DNA of 64,000 bases from UBA6136 sp044350805. GTDB taxonomy: Bacteria; Pseudomonadota; Gammaproteobacteria; Methylococcales; Methylococcaceae. The notes below the pieces were generated by a model that was not told the DNA's origin, did no database searches, and saw only the letters and a program-made list of their open reading frames with translations. Shown here in pieces: positions 17,317 through 27,732 of the stretch (positions are counted from its first letter, which is position 1; the number at the start of each line of letters is the position of its first letter). The stretch is from positions 15,480 through 79,479 of the forward strand of contig JBILGU010000012.1 in NCBI GenBank assembly GCA_044350805.1. The letters are read 5' to 3'. The position numbers were made by a program, and so were the translations under genes.

Positions 17317-19550
17317 CCCTCGCTGATCTCTATTCGATCGACACGTTGAAATCCTCGGGGCAAGGGATTCCCTCGTCGCGCTCTCTGTCCCTCATAGAGC
17401 CCCAAATCGGATGGAGTCAAAGTCAAATGTCTTTTGCCGGCAAGGACCTTAAGTCCCCTTCCCGTCGGCAGACTGACAACCTGAACGACACGATCCGAAC
17501 CCGTTTTCAGGGCATCCGCTGCAATCTGAATAAGCTTGTTGCCTTTTCCCTTGTTGAGTACGGGCAAATCTGCAGCAGGAAACACCAATAAACGACCTTC
17601 CAAGGTGACGACAGCGATGCGGTCCGTTGCCAGGTCGAGAACCCTAGCAGGCGAAATCACCTGAGCGCCTTCGGGCAGCGTCAAGAGGGCCTTGCCACTT
17701 CGATTCTTGCTGTACAGTTCTTTAAATTGCGTAATAAATCCATAGCCGTGGGAGCTCGCAAGCACGACATGCTCTTCGTCTGAGCCAGCCGTCACTTGAA
17801 CAAACATAGCCCCTGCCGGCGGATTGAGCCGCCCGGTCAAAGGTTCACCCTGAGAACGGGCGGATGGCAGTTCATGCGCTGGAACGGAATAACTGCGTCC
17901 AGTAGAGTCAACGAAATAAGCGGGTTGGTTACTCCGCCCAGGAACGGCGCCGAGAAAGGAATCTCCGGAACGATAACCGAGTGTCTCAGGATCAATATCG
18001 TGGCCCTTGGCTGCCCTGACCCAGCCTTTTTCCGAGAGAATAATCGTGACAGGCTCGCTTCCTATGACCGCAGTCACATCCAGCGCTTGGGCTGCCTGTC
18101 GCGCCACAATGGGTGACTTGCGTGCATCCCCAAAACGCTCTGCGTCCTCCTCAAGCTCCTTTCGAATCAGGGCACTCAATTTTCGGGGTGAGGCCAGCGT
18201 GGCCTCAAGAGTTTTACGCTCCGCGTCGAGCTCGGCCTGTTCTCCACGAATCTTGATTTCCTCTAGCTTGGCAAGATGCCTTAACTTCAGTTCGAGGATC
18301 GCCTCAGCCTGAATATCTGAAAGACCAAAGCGGGCCATGAGCTCCGCCTTGGGTTCATCCTCATAGCGAATGATCGCAATCACTTCATCGATATTAAGAA
18401 ACGCAATTAAAAGCCCATCAAGGACGTGCAGTCTGGCCAGGACCTTTTCCAGTCGGTACTGAAGCCGGCGCCGCACAGTCTCCCGACGAAAGACGAGCCA
18501 TTCCTCAAGAATATCTCGCAAGCCTTTCACTTGCGGTTTTCCGGACAATCCGATGGTGTTGAGATTTACGCGATAGCTTTTCTCAAGATCGGTCGTTGCG
18601 AAAAGATGAGACATCAACTGCTCTGCATCACAACGGCGCCCCTTGGGCATAATGACAAGGCGGCAAGGGTTTTCGTGATCGGATTCGTCCCGCAAATCCT
18701 CGACCAAAGGCAATTTCTTGGCCTGCATCTGCTGGGCAATAATCTGCAGGATGGTGTCCCCCGAAACCTGATGCGGCAAGGCGGTAATGATCACATTCCC
18801 CTCCTCGACCTCCCATCGCGCCCGAAGTCGAACCGATCCATTTCCCGTGCGATACATCTTGAGGATTTCATCTCGCGGAGTGATGATTTCAGCTTCTGTC
18901 GTGTAATCAGGGCCCCGGATAAACTCCATCAACTCTTCCAGCGGAGTCTCGGGATCTTCCAGTAACTGAATACAGGCGGCAACTACCTCCCTGAGGTTAT
19001 GCGGGGGAATGTCGGTAGACATGCCCACTGCAATGCCCGTTGATCCATTAAGGAGAACATTGGGTAACCGGGCGGGGAGAAGCCGTGGCTCGTCCTTGGT
19101 GCCATCATAATTGGCGACCCACTCCACGGTGCCCTGCCCCAACTCCTGAAGCAAAGATTGCGCATACGGCGTTAACCGAGACTCGGTATACCGCATGGCC
19201 GCAAAGGATTTGGGATCATCCGGAGAACCCCAGTTACCTTGCCCGTCAATCAAGGGGTAGCGATAGGAGAACGGTTGCGCCATCAGAACCATTGCTTCGT
19301 AGCAGGCCTGATCTCCATGCGGGTGATACATCCCCAAGACATCGCCCACCGTTCGTGCCGATTTCTTGTACTTGGAAGTTGGACCAAGCCCCAGTTCCGA
19401 CATGGCAAAAACGATTCGTCGCTGGACGGGCTTCAATCCATCGGCAATGTGGGGAAGTGCGCGATCAAGAATGACGTACATGGAGTAATCCAGGTAGGCT
19501 TTCTCGGTAAATTCGCTCAAGGGGAGTTGTTCGTGCAGGATGGCGTTCAA
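17313..19550 (-). CDS. parC: DNA topoisomerase IV subunit A
   Basis: 745 aa, close to the 752 of E. coli ParC. It is the breaking-and-rejoining subunit for chromosome decatenation. The catalytic tyrosine is in FAAMRYTESRL (Tyr121), and the C-terminal beta-pinwheel has the expected repeats. The quinolone-resistance region reads HPHGDQACYEAMV, where E. coli has Ser80 in place of Gln81; the glutamate equivalent to Glu84 is kept (Glu85). parE is not adjacent. The coupled downstream gene is tusA. Confidence 0.95.
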   Translation of the reverse strand: MNAILHEQLPLSEFTEKAYLDYSMYVILDRALPHIADGLKPVQRRIVFAMSELGLGPTSKYKKSARTVGDVLGMYHPHGDQACYEAMVLMAQPFSYRYPLIDGQGNWGSPDDPKSFAAMRYTESRLTPYAQSLLQELGQGTVEWVANYDGTKDEPRLLPARLPNVLLNGSTGIAVGMSTDIPPHNLREVVAACIQLLEDPETPLEELMEFIRGPDYTTEAEIITPRDEILKMYRTGNGSVRLRARWEVEEGNVIITALPHQVSGDTILQIIAQQMQAKKLPLVEDLRDESDHENPCRLVIMPKGRRCDAEQLMSHLFATTDLEKSYRVNLNTIGLSGKPQVKGLRDILEEWLVFRRETVRRRLQYRLEKVLARLHVLDGLLIAFLNIDEVIAIIRYEDEPKAELMARFGLSDIQAEAILELKLRHLAKLEEIKIRGEQAELDAERKTLEATLASPRKLSALIRKELEEDAERFGDARKSPIVARQAAQALDVTAVIGSEPVTIILSEKGWVRAAKGHDIDPETLGYRSGDSFLGAVPGRSNQPAYFVDSTGRSYSVPAHELPSARSQGEPLTGRLNPPAGAMFVQVTAGSDEEHVVLASSHGYGFITQFKELYSKNRSGKALLTLPEGAQVISPARVLDLATDRIAVVTLEGRLLVFPAADLPVLNKGKGNKLIQIAADALKTGSDRVVQVVSLPTGRGLKVLAGKRHLTLTPSDLGLYEGQRARRGNPLPRGFQRVDRIEISEG

Positions 19551-19640
19551 GGCGGTGGCTGTCTCGTTGAAACCTGATACCCCATTCTATCGACAAGGGC
19601 GATAATCTTCTCAATTCTTGATAAGAAAACCCCACGCATC

Positions 19641-21122
19641 ATGGAAACTTTCATTCTCGCAATCGATCAGGGAACGACCAGCACCCGTTGCATTCTTTTT
19701 GATCGTCTAGGCCAAATTCGGCATCTCACCCAGGCTGAACATACCCAATTCTTTCCTGCACCGGGTTGGGTTGAACATGATGCGCAGGAGATTCTCAACA
19801 TCACGCTCACGCTCATCGAGCAGCTTTTCAGTCAGGCCTCGATTGACCGTCGCGCGATCCGCGCTATTGGCATCACAAATCAGCGTGAGACCACGGTGAT
19901 CTGGGACCGCAAAACAGGGGTCCCCATACACCGTGCGATTGTCTGGCAGGACACGCGAACGGATCATATCTGCCAGTTAGTCTCCGCAAACAAAGGACAG
20001 GATTGTTTTCGTCAACAAACCGGGCTACCCATCACGACGTATTTTTCAGGCCCCAAGATTCGATGGTTGCTTGATCATGTCCCCGAGGCTCAAGTTCGCG
20101 CTGAAAACGGGGAGCTTCTTTTCGGCACCATGGACACTTGGCTTATATGGAACCTAACAGGTGGAATCCACGTCACGGATCCCACCAACGCATCCAGAAC
20201 CCTTCTTATGGATCTCCAGCTTCTCCAGTGGGCGCCAAATCTGTTGGACGCTTTTGACATCCCAATGGCGCTCCTTCCTGAAATTCGTTCCTCCTCCGAA
20301 ATTTACGGCCGGGGTCAGGGCATCCTGGAGGGGATCCCGATTGCCGGCGATCTTGGCGACCAACAAGCCGCACTTTTTGGACAGGCCTGCTTTGAACAGG
20401 GGGAAGCCAAAAACACTTACGGCACTGGCTGCTTTCTTCTGATGAACACAGGGCATCAAATACGTATTTCATCGCACGGCCTCTTAACCACGGTTGCATA
20501 CAAACTCGGCGTGGGGGCACCCGTCTACGCACTTGAAGGCTCCATCGCCGTGACGGGCGCCCTGGTCCAATGGTTGAGAGATAACCTTGGAATGATCCAA
20601 AGTGCCCAGGAGGTCGAAGCATTGGCTCAGACGGTGGAAGATACCGGGGGGATTTTCATCGTCCCTGCTTTCTCTGGTCTTTTTGCTCCCTACTGGCGCA
20701 GTGATGCGCGGGGCGTCATCGTCGGACTGACCCGCTATGTCAATAAAGGTCACTTTGCGCGGGCTGCACTGGAGGCTACGGCTTATCAGACTCGCGAAAT
20801 ACTAGACGCCATGAAAACTGATCTGGGTCATCCTCTGACACGACTCCAGGTCGACGGGGGAATGGTCGTCAATGAGACCCTCATGCAGTTCCAGTCAGAC
20901 CTACTGGGCGTCCCGGTAATCCGACCCAAAGTCACTGAAACGACCGCTTTAGGAGCCGCCTATGCGGCCGGTCTGGCGGTGGGCTTCTGGCAAGACATGG
21001 ATGAACTGCGCACGTTGTGGCAGGAAGATCGTCGTTTTGAACATCGAATGGACGCAATCCAACGCGAAAAAATGCACGGCGGCTGGCTCAAAGCGGTCGA
21101 GCGATCCTTTGGATTAGCTTAG
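19641..21122 (+). CDS. glpK: Glycerol kinase
   Basis: 493 aa. It phosphorylates glycerol with ATP to glycerol-3-phosphate. The FGGY N-terminus ILAIDQGTTSTRCILFD, WQDTRT, the second signature GAAYAAGLAVGFW and AYQTREILDAM are all present. No facilitator (glpF) or dehydrogenase (glpD) is in the window. It is divergent from parC across 90 bp. No regulatory motif was recognised upstream, so control is unclear. Confidence 0.95.
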   Translation: METFILAIDQGTTSTRCILFDRLGQIRHLTQAEHTQFFPAPGWVEHDAQEILNITLTLIEQLFSQASIDRRAIRAIGITNQRETTVIWDRKTGVPIHRAIVWQDTRTDHICQLVSANKGQDCFRQQTGLPITTYFSGPKIRWLLDHVPEAQVRAENGELLFGTMDTWLIWNLTGGIHVTDPTNASRTLLMDLQLLQWAPNLLDAFDIPMALLPEIRSSSEIYGRGQGILEGIPIAGDLGDQQAALFGQACFEQGEAKNTYGTGCFLLMNTGHQIRISSHGLLTTVAYKLGVGAPVYALEGSIAVTGALVQWLRDNLGMIQSAQEVEALAQTVEDTGGIFIVPAFSGLFAPYWRSDARGVIVGLTRYVNKGHFARAALEATAYQTREILDAMKTDLGHPLTRLQVDGGMVVNETLMQFQSDLLGVPVIRPKVTETTALGAAYAAGLAVGFWQDMDELRTLWQEDRRFEHRMDAIQREKMHGGWLKAVERSFGLA

Positions 21123-21277
21123 AAGTTTAACCCGCCTTTTGCTCATGCCCCGGGCCCATTCAGGGTGTCACTGCATCAAGCATCGCAAGAAAAGCAGGCG
21201 GCAGGACAGTCTATTTTTAGCCCATCCAAAACCACCGATACGCGAAGATCCGGATGGTCGTACAATTACATATAATT

Positions 21278-21351
21278 TGGAGCGGGTGATGGGAATCGAA
21301 CCCACGCTATCGGCTTGGGAAGCCGAAGTTCTACCATTGAACTACACCCGC
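21278..21351 (-). tRNA. tRNA-Gly (anticodon CCC)
   Basis: 74 nt including encoded CCA at 21278-21280. Acceptor stem GCGGGTG pairs with CACCCGC; the D arm, the anticodon stem TCGGC/GCCGA with loop TTCCCAA, and the T arm GTGGGTTCGATTCCCAT fold in standard form. The anticodon CCC reads GGG. A second tRNA-Gly (GCC) lies at 43711. No clear terminator follows. Confidence 0.95.
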
Positions 21352-21457
21352 GCGATTAAATTTATGGACCGCTATTCCAACAGTGGGCCCTGAGCCATTA
21401 TCCATAGCGACTAGAACCAAGTCAAAACCCTTCGTGGTATGAATCCAGAGCAAAAAA

Positions 21458-23392
21458 ATGGCGATATTTAGCATTGATCATCCTGCGTTTTCAGTGGGGC
21501 TGTCGCAAAAGCTGGCTCCTTTCCTTATTCTTTGTTTGGGATTGATGGGGCTGACGGGCTGCTCCCCCCCCATTGGCGTGACGCGAGTCACACCCGAGCA
21601 GGCATACCAGATTGCAACGCGGAGCCCGCTCACAGGGGATGAAAATAGCAATGCCGCGATGACGGTGATCCACCGCTTTGATCTCTCCGAGCTCTACCAG
21701 AAAGATCCCGGGGCAGCCCTGCATCAACTTCATCTTCGGGCCCTTGATGACGATCGCAGAGATCTTCTCTTTGCCTTGGCTGAGCTTAATTACAGTTGGG
21801 CAAAAACGCTGCCCAACAGGATCAACTCGAAGTCAGGTCAACCCGTAGCGGAAGACGTTTATCTCCAAAGTGCCGTTTATGCCTATCTTTACCTGTTAGG
21901 TGATGGTAAGGAGCCACTTCCCAGCGCGTACGACAATCGATTCCGCGAGGCCTGTGAGCTCTATAACCGAGGCTTGGATCAAGCCTTCAGATCGCCAAAG
22001 GATGAGAGCCTCACCTTCGTTGACAAAATCCGTACCCTACCCGAATTCAAACTAGCGATTGACGTTCAGACGGATGAATTGCGATGGAATCTTGATAATT
22101 TCGAACGCCTTGAACCGGCTGATGCGTTCGATGTGTTTGGGTTTACCAGTCGCAATAGAACCAATGGATTAGGCACACCGATTCTGGGCGTCACCAAAAA
22201 ATCATCCAAAGCGCCCAATGGCGGCGTATTACCGATCACCGCCTTTCTTCAAATTAAAGGCACTCTGAAGGATCTGTCCAAGGGGAAGGCGTTCAGCACG
22301 CTAGACCTGATTTCAAGCTATGACGATGTTGATATCGTGGTAAATGGAAGAACCATTCCACTTCAAACGGATTCCACAACGCCACTTGCCTATCGATTGA
22401 ACGACAAAGAACTCTGGCATGCCGGCCTGAAGCGTTTTATCTTCGGCGAAGACATCGAAAAGCACATCCTGTTCATTCAGGCATACCAACCCGGCAGAAT
22501 CCCCGTTGTTCTAGTTCATGGAACCGGGAGCAGCCCCGTCTGGTGGGCAGAGATGGTCAACACGCTCAGGGCAGACCCTTTAATACGGTCTAAATACCAA
22601 TTCTGGTTCTATGAATACACCAGCAGTCGACCCGTTCCTGCATCCGCTGCTGATCTCAGAGAAACCCTGACTTCCATGGTTCAGCAACTGGATCCAGAGC
22701 GAAAGGATCCGGCCATGCAGCAAATGGTGGTGATGGGCCACAGTCAGGGAGGCCTTCTCACGCACATGACGGCGATCGATACGGGGGATCAGCTGTGGAG
22801 CTCCATGACGGATATACCCTTCTCTGATTTCAAAGCAGACCCCATGGTCAAAGAGGGCTTCCATCGCGCACTCTTTTTCAACCATCTCCCCTTTGTTAAA
22901 CGCGTGGTATTTATTTCAACCCCGCATCGGGGAAGCTTCCTGACTGAGGATTGGGTTCGAAAGCTCACCCGAGCCGTGGTTGGATCACCCGCACAAATGC
23001 TCTCGAAAATAAGCACTAAATGGCACGACATCTCAGTGCAGCTCACCAAATTGCCTCCTGACCTCATTGATGAAATGCCCACGGCGGTGGATGGAATGAG
23101 CTCCAAAAGTCCGGTCATGGCGAAAGTCGCCGCCCTGCCCCTGGCTCCTGGCATTACTGCCAACTCGATTATTCCCGTCCTTCCGGGCATGGATATCAAA
23201 ACAGGCAATGATGGGGTCGTGGAATACAAGAGCGCCCATCTTGATGGCGTCGAATCTGAATTCATTGTCCGGACTGACCATGGGGCTCAGGGTCGACCGC
23301 TCGCCATCGATGAAGTCCGTCGCATTCTCCATCGCCACTGTGATGGATTACCCAATCTCTGCGGTCCAGACTCAGAGCAAATGGCCCATTGA
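21458..23392 (+). CDS. Large alpha/beta-hydrolase lipoprotein
   Basis: 644 aa. A signal peptide ends in a lipobox LTGC (Cys35), so the protein is probably anchored in the inner leaflet of the outer membrane or the inner membrane. Residues about 40-330 have no recognised domain. The rest is an alpha/beta hydrolase: VVLVHGTGSSPVWW (oxyanion region), nucleophile elbow GHSQGG, and STPHRGS, resembling lipases and PGAP1-like hydrolases. A catalytic His is likely in the TDHGAQ region near the end. Substrate unknown. It is followed by a terminator at 23473. Confidence 0.75.
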   Translation: MAIFSIDHPAFSVGLSQKLAPFLILCLGLMGLTGCSPPIGVTRVTPEQAYQIATRSPLTGDENSNAAMTVIHRFDLSELYQKDPGAALHQLHLRALDDDRRDLLFALAELNYSWAKTLPNRINSKSGQPVAEDVYLQSAVYAYLYLLGDGKEPLPSAYDNRFREACELYNRGLDQAFRSPKDESLTFVDKIRTLPEFKLAIDVQTDELRWNLDNFERLEPADAFDVFGFTSRNRTNGLGTPILGVTKKSSKAPNGGVLPITAFLQIKGTLKDLSKGKAFSTLDLISSYDDVDIVVNGRTIPLQTDSTTPLAYRLNDKELWHAGLKRFIFGEDIEKHILFIQAYQPGRIPVVLVHGTGSSPVWWAEMVNTLRADPLIRSKYQFWFYEYTSSRPVPASAADLRETLTSMVQQLDPERKDPAMQQMVVMGHSQGGLLTHMTAIDTGDQLWSSMTDIPFSDFKADPMVKEGFHRALFFNHLPFVKRVVFISTPHRGSFLTEDWVRKLTRAVVGSPAQMLSKISTKWHDISVQLTKLPPDLIDEMPTAVDGMSSKSPVMAKVAALPLAPGITANSIIPVLPGMDIKTGNDGVVEYKSAHLDGVESEFIVRTDHGAQGRPLAIDEVRRILHRHCDGLPNLCGPDSEQMAH

Positions 23393-23472
23393 CTCTAGGG
23401 GTTTAGGACAGTCAAGGGCCATTATTCGCCGGCATTTAATGAGGGACAGGATCCCTCCTCCTCAAGAAAAGC

Positions 23473-23510
23473 AAGGAGTCAAACCCATCCGGTATTGGCT
23501 CCTTTTTTTT
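23473..23510 (+). terminator. Rho-independent terminator
   Basis: A stem of about ten pairs (AAGGAGTCAA with TTGGCTCCTT, one G-T pair) with a 12-nt loop, followed by eight T. It ends transcription of the hydrolase lipoprotein gene; the convergent RDD gene ends 7 bp further on. Confidence 0.85.
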
Positions 23511-23516
23511 GGGATG

Positions 23517-24008
23517 TTAGTCCCTGTCCCCTGAGATCTTTCGGGGCAGTCGAATGACCACAGATCTGGCCAAACGATCATGAAAACCCTGTTTTCGTGA
23601 ATCAATCACAATCCAGAAGAATCCCAAGCCCAGGGGAAGAGTTGACAGAAAGTAGCCAAAATACCGAAGCACTTCCTGCTTTCTGGTCAATGGCACATGC
23701 GTTTCAGCATCCACGATACGAAGTCGCAGGAGGAGCTTTCCGATAGTTCCTTGCTTACGATCCCATAGTGCAATTACGCCAATCATCGGCAAAACCCAAC
23801 TGATGATGAAATCAGCTGGCCCCATAATGAGTTGCGGGTTGGTCAGTAGGCTTTCGCCGTAGAAATAATAGAGCGCAGGCACCATCCAGGCCGCCATGAG
23901 AATGGAGTCAATCAGGGAGGCCAATGCCCTGATCCCAAAACCTGCGAACTGGGCCCCAGATGAGTCTGCATTTCGAAATGGCCGCTCATGGCCTGTCTTT
24001 TCACTCAC
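23517..24008 (-). CDS. RDD family membrane protein
   Basis: 163 aa with a GTG start and the ribosome site AAAAGGG. RDD domain features: Arg and two Asp in the first helix region (FGIRALASLIDSI), then a QGTIGKLLLRLRIVD motif between helices, and LDxxG-like FHDRLARSVV at the C-terminus. Three or four membrane helices. RDD proteins are small integral membrane proteins of mostly unknown function; some exchange ions. Converges on the hydrolase lipoprotein; the divergent region to the right is long. Confidence 0.85.
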   Translation of the reverse strand: MSEKTGHERPFRNADSSGAQFAGFGIRALASLIDSILMAAWMVPALYYFYGESLLTNPQLIMGPADFIISWVLPMIGVIALWDRKQGTIGKLLLRLRIVDAETHVPLTRKQEVLRYFGYFLSTLPLGLGFFWIVIDSRKQGFHDRLARSVVIRLPRKISGDRD

Positions 24009-24471
24009 TTAGCCCTTTTCCTGTGCGTCGTTGCACCGATATTGACGAAGAATGCTTCGTCTTAAGTACTTTCATACGAAATAACGGGGCTCGGAACGCT
24101 CGTGCAGCTCTTTCATCCATGGCCCCAGTCTTGCGTCAGTTGTCAGTGTACTCTGACAGCATGAGATTTCCGATGACGGATGCACGCGCACAATACCAAG
24201 GATCCGAGAACGCTCGCCAAGCCAACCAGTCACGCCATGCTGAAATCAAGTTGCCAGCAACTCAAAGAAGAGAGGATTTTTGCTTTACCAATCGGGCCTT
24301 TCTTCTGTCTGCCGATCTGATGATTCCCTATGGGAGATGCTCGATTCCATCGCGCGAGATCCTCTCAAAATGGCCTTACGTGAGTCCTGACCCCCTCATG
24401 GAGCGACGTCAGGAATCAGGCTATCAGGTCGATAACCTCGAACGCATGGGCATAAGGTGAGATCACCCGCG
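24009..24471. other. Intergenic region between the RDD and GH15-like genes
   Basis: About 460 bp with no recognised gene. A perfect inverted repeat GACGAAG-N4-CTTCGTC lies at 24044-24061. An open frame without family resemblance (about 113 codons from an ATG near 24120) ends at TGA 24458-24460, overlapping an in-frame GTG just before the GH15-like ATG. The region probably holds the promoters of both divergent genes, but none is clear enough to mark. Confidence 0.4.
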
Positions 24472-27400
24472 ATGGACACGCAACCGGTCAGGCGCTTTAT
24501 TGCTTCAATTTTTGGTCGTAATGAATCATCTGAGGGCGACTCAGACCTTCTAAATCATTACTTTGAGCAGGTCGATGAGATCATTCTGGCACGTCAGGAT
24601 TTTCTGACGGGTCTACTTCCTGCCAGTACTGCCATCACCAATCACGGCGACTATACAGACGCCTGGGTGCGCGACAATGTTTACAGCATCATGGCGGCCT
24701 GGGGGCTAGCCATGGCCTATAAACGAAAAGGGATTGCTCCGGATCGAGCTTATCTGCTTGAACAGTCCGTCATCAAACTGATGCGTGGCCTGCTGACAGC
24801 CATGATGAGGCAAGCATCCAAAGTTGAACGCTTCAAGCACACCCAAAACCCTATTGATTCTCTCCATGCCAAGTACGGCACACGAGATGGTCAGGAGGTC
24901 GTCGCCGATGATGCCTGGGGGCATCTCCAGTTGGATGCCACGTCCCTTTACCTTGTGACGCTGGCGCAGATGATTCAGTCAGGACTTCGAATCATCGGCA
25001 CACTCGATGAAGTGAATTTCATCCAAAATCTGGTCCATTACATCAGTCGAAGCTACCGAACCCCTGACTACGGGATTTGGGAGCGTGGCCACAAATTGAA
25101 TCATGGCGAACCGGAGCTCAACGCAAGCTCCATCGGTATGGCACTGGCGGCTCTTGAAGCCATGGATGGTCTTAACCTTTTTGGCTCAGAAGGTGGGCAG
25201 GCTTCTTTGGTCCATGTTGTAGCAGACGATATTGCTCGAACACGTATCGCACTCTCAGCGCTTCTACCCCGAGAGTCGATATCCAAAGAAGTCGATGCGG
25301 CCTTGTTTAGCATCACTGGATTTCCTGCATTTGCGGTATCAGATCCTGTGCTGAAAGAACAAACCGTCCACCGGAGTATCGAAAAGTTAGAGGGCCGCTA
25401 TGGCTGCAAACGGTTTCTCCTTGACGGTCATCAAACGGTTATCGAAGATCCGCACCGACTGCACTATGAGCCTCATGAACTGAAGGCCTTTGCTGATATT
25501 GAATGCGAGTGGCCACTGTTCTTCTGCTATCAATTTCTCAATCATTTATTTGATGGAAATTCTGAGGCGGCAGCACATTACCGCGCTCGCATAGAGGCCA
25601 TCGCAATTGAGCGGGATGGCAAGAAGCTCGTTCCTGAACTGTATTACGTCGAAGCCAGCGGCATCAGTGCAGAGCGGAATCACCCTGGAAGTCAGGCCCG
25701 ACTTCCCAATGAGAATGTTCCTCTGGTCTGGGCGCAAAGTCTTTTCATTCTGGGTTGCATGATCTCAGACGAATTGCTGATGCCCAAGGATGTGGATCCA
25801 CTCAATCGGCATCAACCGTTGCCGGCATCAAAAATGACCGAGGTGCAGGTTGCAATACTGGCTGAAACCCAGGGTGTCAAGCAGACCCTCGATGCGGCTA
25901 AGCTCCCTGCCGCCTCGCGTCAGGATATTTTGCCCTTGGAAATCCGCAGCGCCAGTGAGTTGTCGCTTGCATACAGTCAAGTCGGTCGAAACGACAGGAT
26001 GGGCCTGAGTGGACGTCCACTTCGTCAGATCAGAACCCTGTCCACTGCACGTCTTTATGTGTTGGGTGATCATCCCGTCGTCTTTATTCCGCAGTTCCTC
26101 AATCAAAGTGGCTTTTATCTCGCCATGGACAATCCTCTGCTGATCGAACGCATCAAGGCAGAACTTCGCTACATCAGCTCCCATTGGCCAAATCCTCAAG
26201 TTCGTCCGCTGCTGCTGATAGACCTTCATGCAAATATGCTGGAAGGGCCAGATGCCGAGTTGTTACTCTCGTTTCTCAGAGGACTTTCATCTGAAAAAGA
26301 CCCAAGCATCTCAGCCAGACTAATCCCACTTTCAGATTTTGCAGAGGACACCGCCTTCGAGCGAATCGGAAAACTTCATGATTTTCAGCTCTCTGATAAC
26401 GCGCTTCGGGACAGTCTCACGATGGAATCGCCGGGACGTCATACCCTTGGGCTTTTAGAATTTAATCGGATCGAGCGTCCTGAACCCGATGAAACCCCCC
26501 TGGATCTGCTTGAAAACTCCGCACTGACGGCTCGACTGCATCAGACCCGCGCCGCCAATGATTGGCTTGAAATTTTAAGGATTCTCCATGAACGCGATCT
26601 GAGCGCTTCAGGCGACTTGCCTTTCTCCATGTCTGAAATTCTGGAAGATCTCTATATTCAGGCGGGTAATCATCACGACTGGCGACTGATCCGTATTACC
26701 GCTGCACTTTTGGGCAAATACGACATCAATCTCGAACAGGCAGCCACAGAAATCCTGGTTCGTCAGCACGGGCTGACCGTCGGGAAATCCTACAGTAGCA
26801 AAGCAACATTCAGGAGACCGGCGGACTCTTCAGAACTTCTCGAAGCCATTCGAAATTTCAACCCCGGCAATCCGAGCCTTCAGATTCTGATTCAAGAATT
26901 AATCATCGCACTGGGGCTTCTGATCAAACAAGAGCCCGCTCTTTTTTCCAATCTGAACACGATTCGTGTCGGCCACATTCTCGATGTCATCATCGCCAGG
27001 GAAAAAAGAGCGTCGGGTGGATCACTTGATCAGGCGTTTGAGCGCATATTGGGCTTTGCACCCCACCGACTCTCCAAGGCCTTGCGCGATACGTTAAATG
27101 ATTACGCCAAAAGCGAAACCGCACTCGAAAATGCGGAAAGTTTGTCAGCAAAATCAGAACCCACCACCGCCTGGATTAGGGACGTTCAAATCAATACCGA
27201 AAGCAACGAAGGCAAGGGGGAATACTGGCTTCATTGGCGCGAACAGCAGGGGAGCGTAGGTCGAGCAGACAATGCCTTTTTTGAAGGGGTTTACGCCCTA
27301 CTCGGCCACTGTGAAGGCCTGATGATTGGGGGCAAGTACAACTCGCATCGGCGAATTGACAGCCTCGACATTCGTTCGCACATGACTGCAGGTGAACAAA

Positions 27401-27720
27401 CCTTCAAACTTCGAATTACGCATCTTCTGGATCGAATCCAGGCGCCTGAATATCGCGAACTGACCGTAGAAACGCTAAAAGTTCTGAGCGAACTGGTAAG
27501 GACTCATCCTGAAATCCATTTTGGCGACACTCTGGTGACCGATATCCTGATTGGACATGCCGTCAGAATCAGTTGGTGCCAGGATAATCCAGGTGCTGAA
27601 GCGCGATATGAGGAGGAAGTATCGGAAGCCTGGAGCACCTTTCTCAGGCAGCCACCTCCCGTTGTTGCTGAGTCGATTGTCGGCGCCCTTTCTCATTTGA
27701 GCGCCGAGATTTCATCCTGA
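24472..27720 (+). CDS. Large GH15-like glycoside hydrolase (phosphorylase-kinase alpha family)
   Basis: 1082 aa from ATG 24472, which has AAGGTGA 11 bases upstream. The N-terminal half looks like the GH15/phosphorylase-b-kinase (alpha/alpha)6 barrel: HGDYTDAWVRDNVYSIMAAW, YGTRDGQEVVADDAWGHLQ, and later IWERGHKLNHGEPELNASS, the region of a glutamate catalytic base. The C-terminal half (about 500-1082) has no recognised domain. Members of this family are annotated as glucoamylase-like or kinase-alpha-like; the substrate is unproven. Located opposite glgC-edd-eda, so a link to glycogen or starch-type glucan breakdown is plausible. Signal peptide absent, so probably cytoplasmic. Confidence 0.7.
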   Translation: MDTQPVRRFIASIFGRNESSEGDSDLLNHYFEQVDEIILARQDFLTGLLPASTAITNHGDYTDAWVRDNVYSIMAAWGLAMAYKRKGIAPDRAYLLEQSVIKLMRGLLTAMMRQASKVERFKHTQNPIDSLHAKYGTRDGQEVVADDAWGHLQLDATSLYLVTLAQMIQSGLRIIGTLDEVNFIQNLVHYISRSYRTPDYGIWERGHKLNHGEPELNASSIGMALAALEAMDGLNLFGSEGGQASLVHVVADDIARTRIALSALLPRESISKEVDAALFSITGFPAFAVSDPVLKEQTVHRSIEKLEGRYGCKRFLLDGHQTVIEDPHRLHYEPHELKAFADIECEWPLFFCYQFLNHLFDGNSEAAAHYRARIEAIAIERDGKKLVPELYYVEASGISAERNHPGSQARLPNENVPLVWAQSLFILGCMISDELLMPKDVDPLNRHQPLPASKMTEVQVAILAETQGVKQTLDAAKLPAASRQDILPLEIRSASELSLAYSQVGRNDRMGLSGRPLRQIRTLSTARLYVLGDHPVVFIPQFLNQSGFYLAMDNPLLIERIKAELRYISSHWPNPQVRPLLLIDLHANMLEGPDAELLLSFLRGLSSEKDPSISARLIPLSDFAEDTAFERIGKLHDFQLSDNALRDSLTMESPGRHTLGLLEFNRIERPEPDETPLDLLENSALTARLHQTRAANDWLEILRILHERDLSASGDLPFSMSEILEDLYIQAGNHHDWRLIRITAALLGKYDINLEQAATEILVRQHGLTVGKSYSSKATFRRPADSSELLEAIRNFNPGNPSLQILIQELIIALGLLIKQEPALFSNLNTIRVGHILDVIIAREKRASGGSLDQAFERILGFAPHRLSKALRDTLNDYAKSETALENAESLSAKSEPTTAWIRDVQINTESNEGKGEYWLHWREQQGSVGRADNAFFEGVYALLGHCEGLMIGGKYNSHRRIDSLDIRSHMTAGEQTFKLRITHLLDRIQAPEYRELTVETLKVLSELVRTHPEIHFGDTLVTDILIGHAVRISWCQDNPGAEARYEEEVSEAWSTFLRQPPPVVAESIVGALSHLSAEISS

Positions 27721-27732
27721 AGCCAAGCCTGA

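Noticed and set aside
24120..24460. 113-codon open frame whose stop overlaps a GTG just before the GH15-like gene, suggestive of translational coupling
   Set aside because: No recognisable domain, weak start, unusual composition; it lies in a divergent promoter region. Kept only as a note on the gap.
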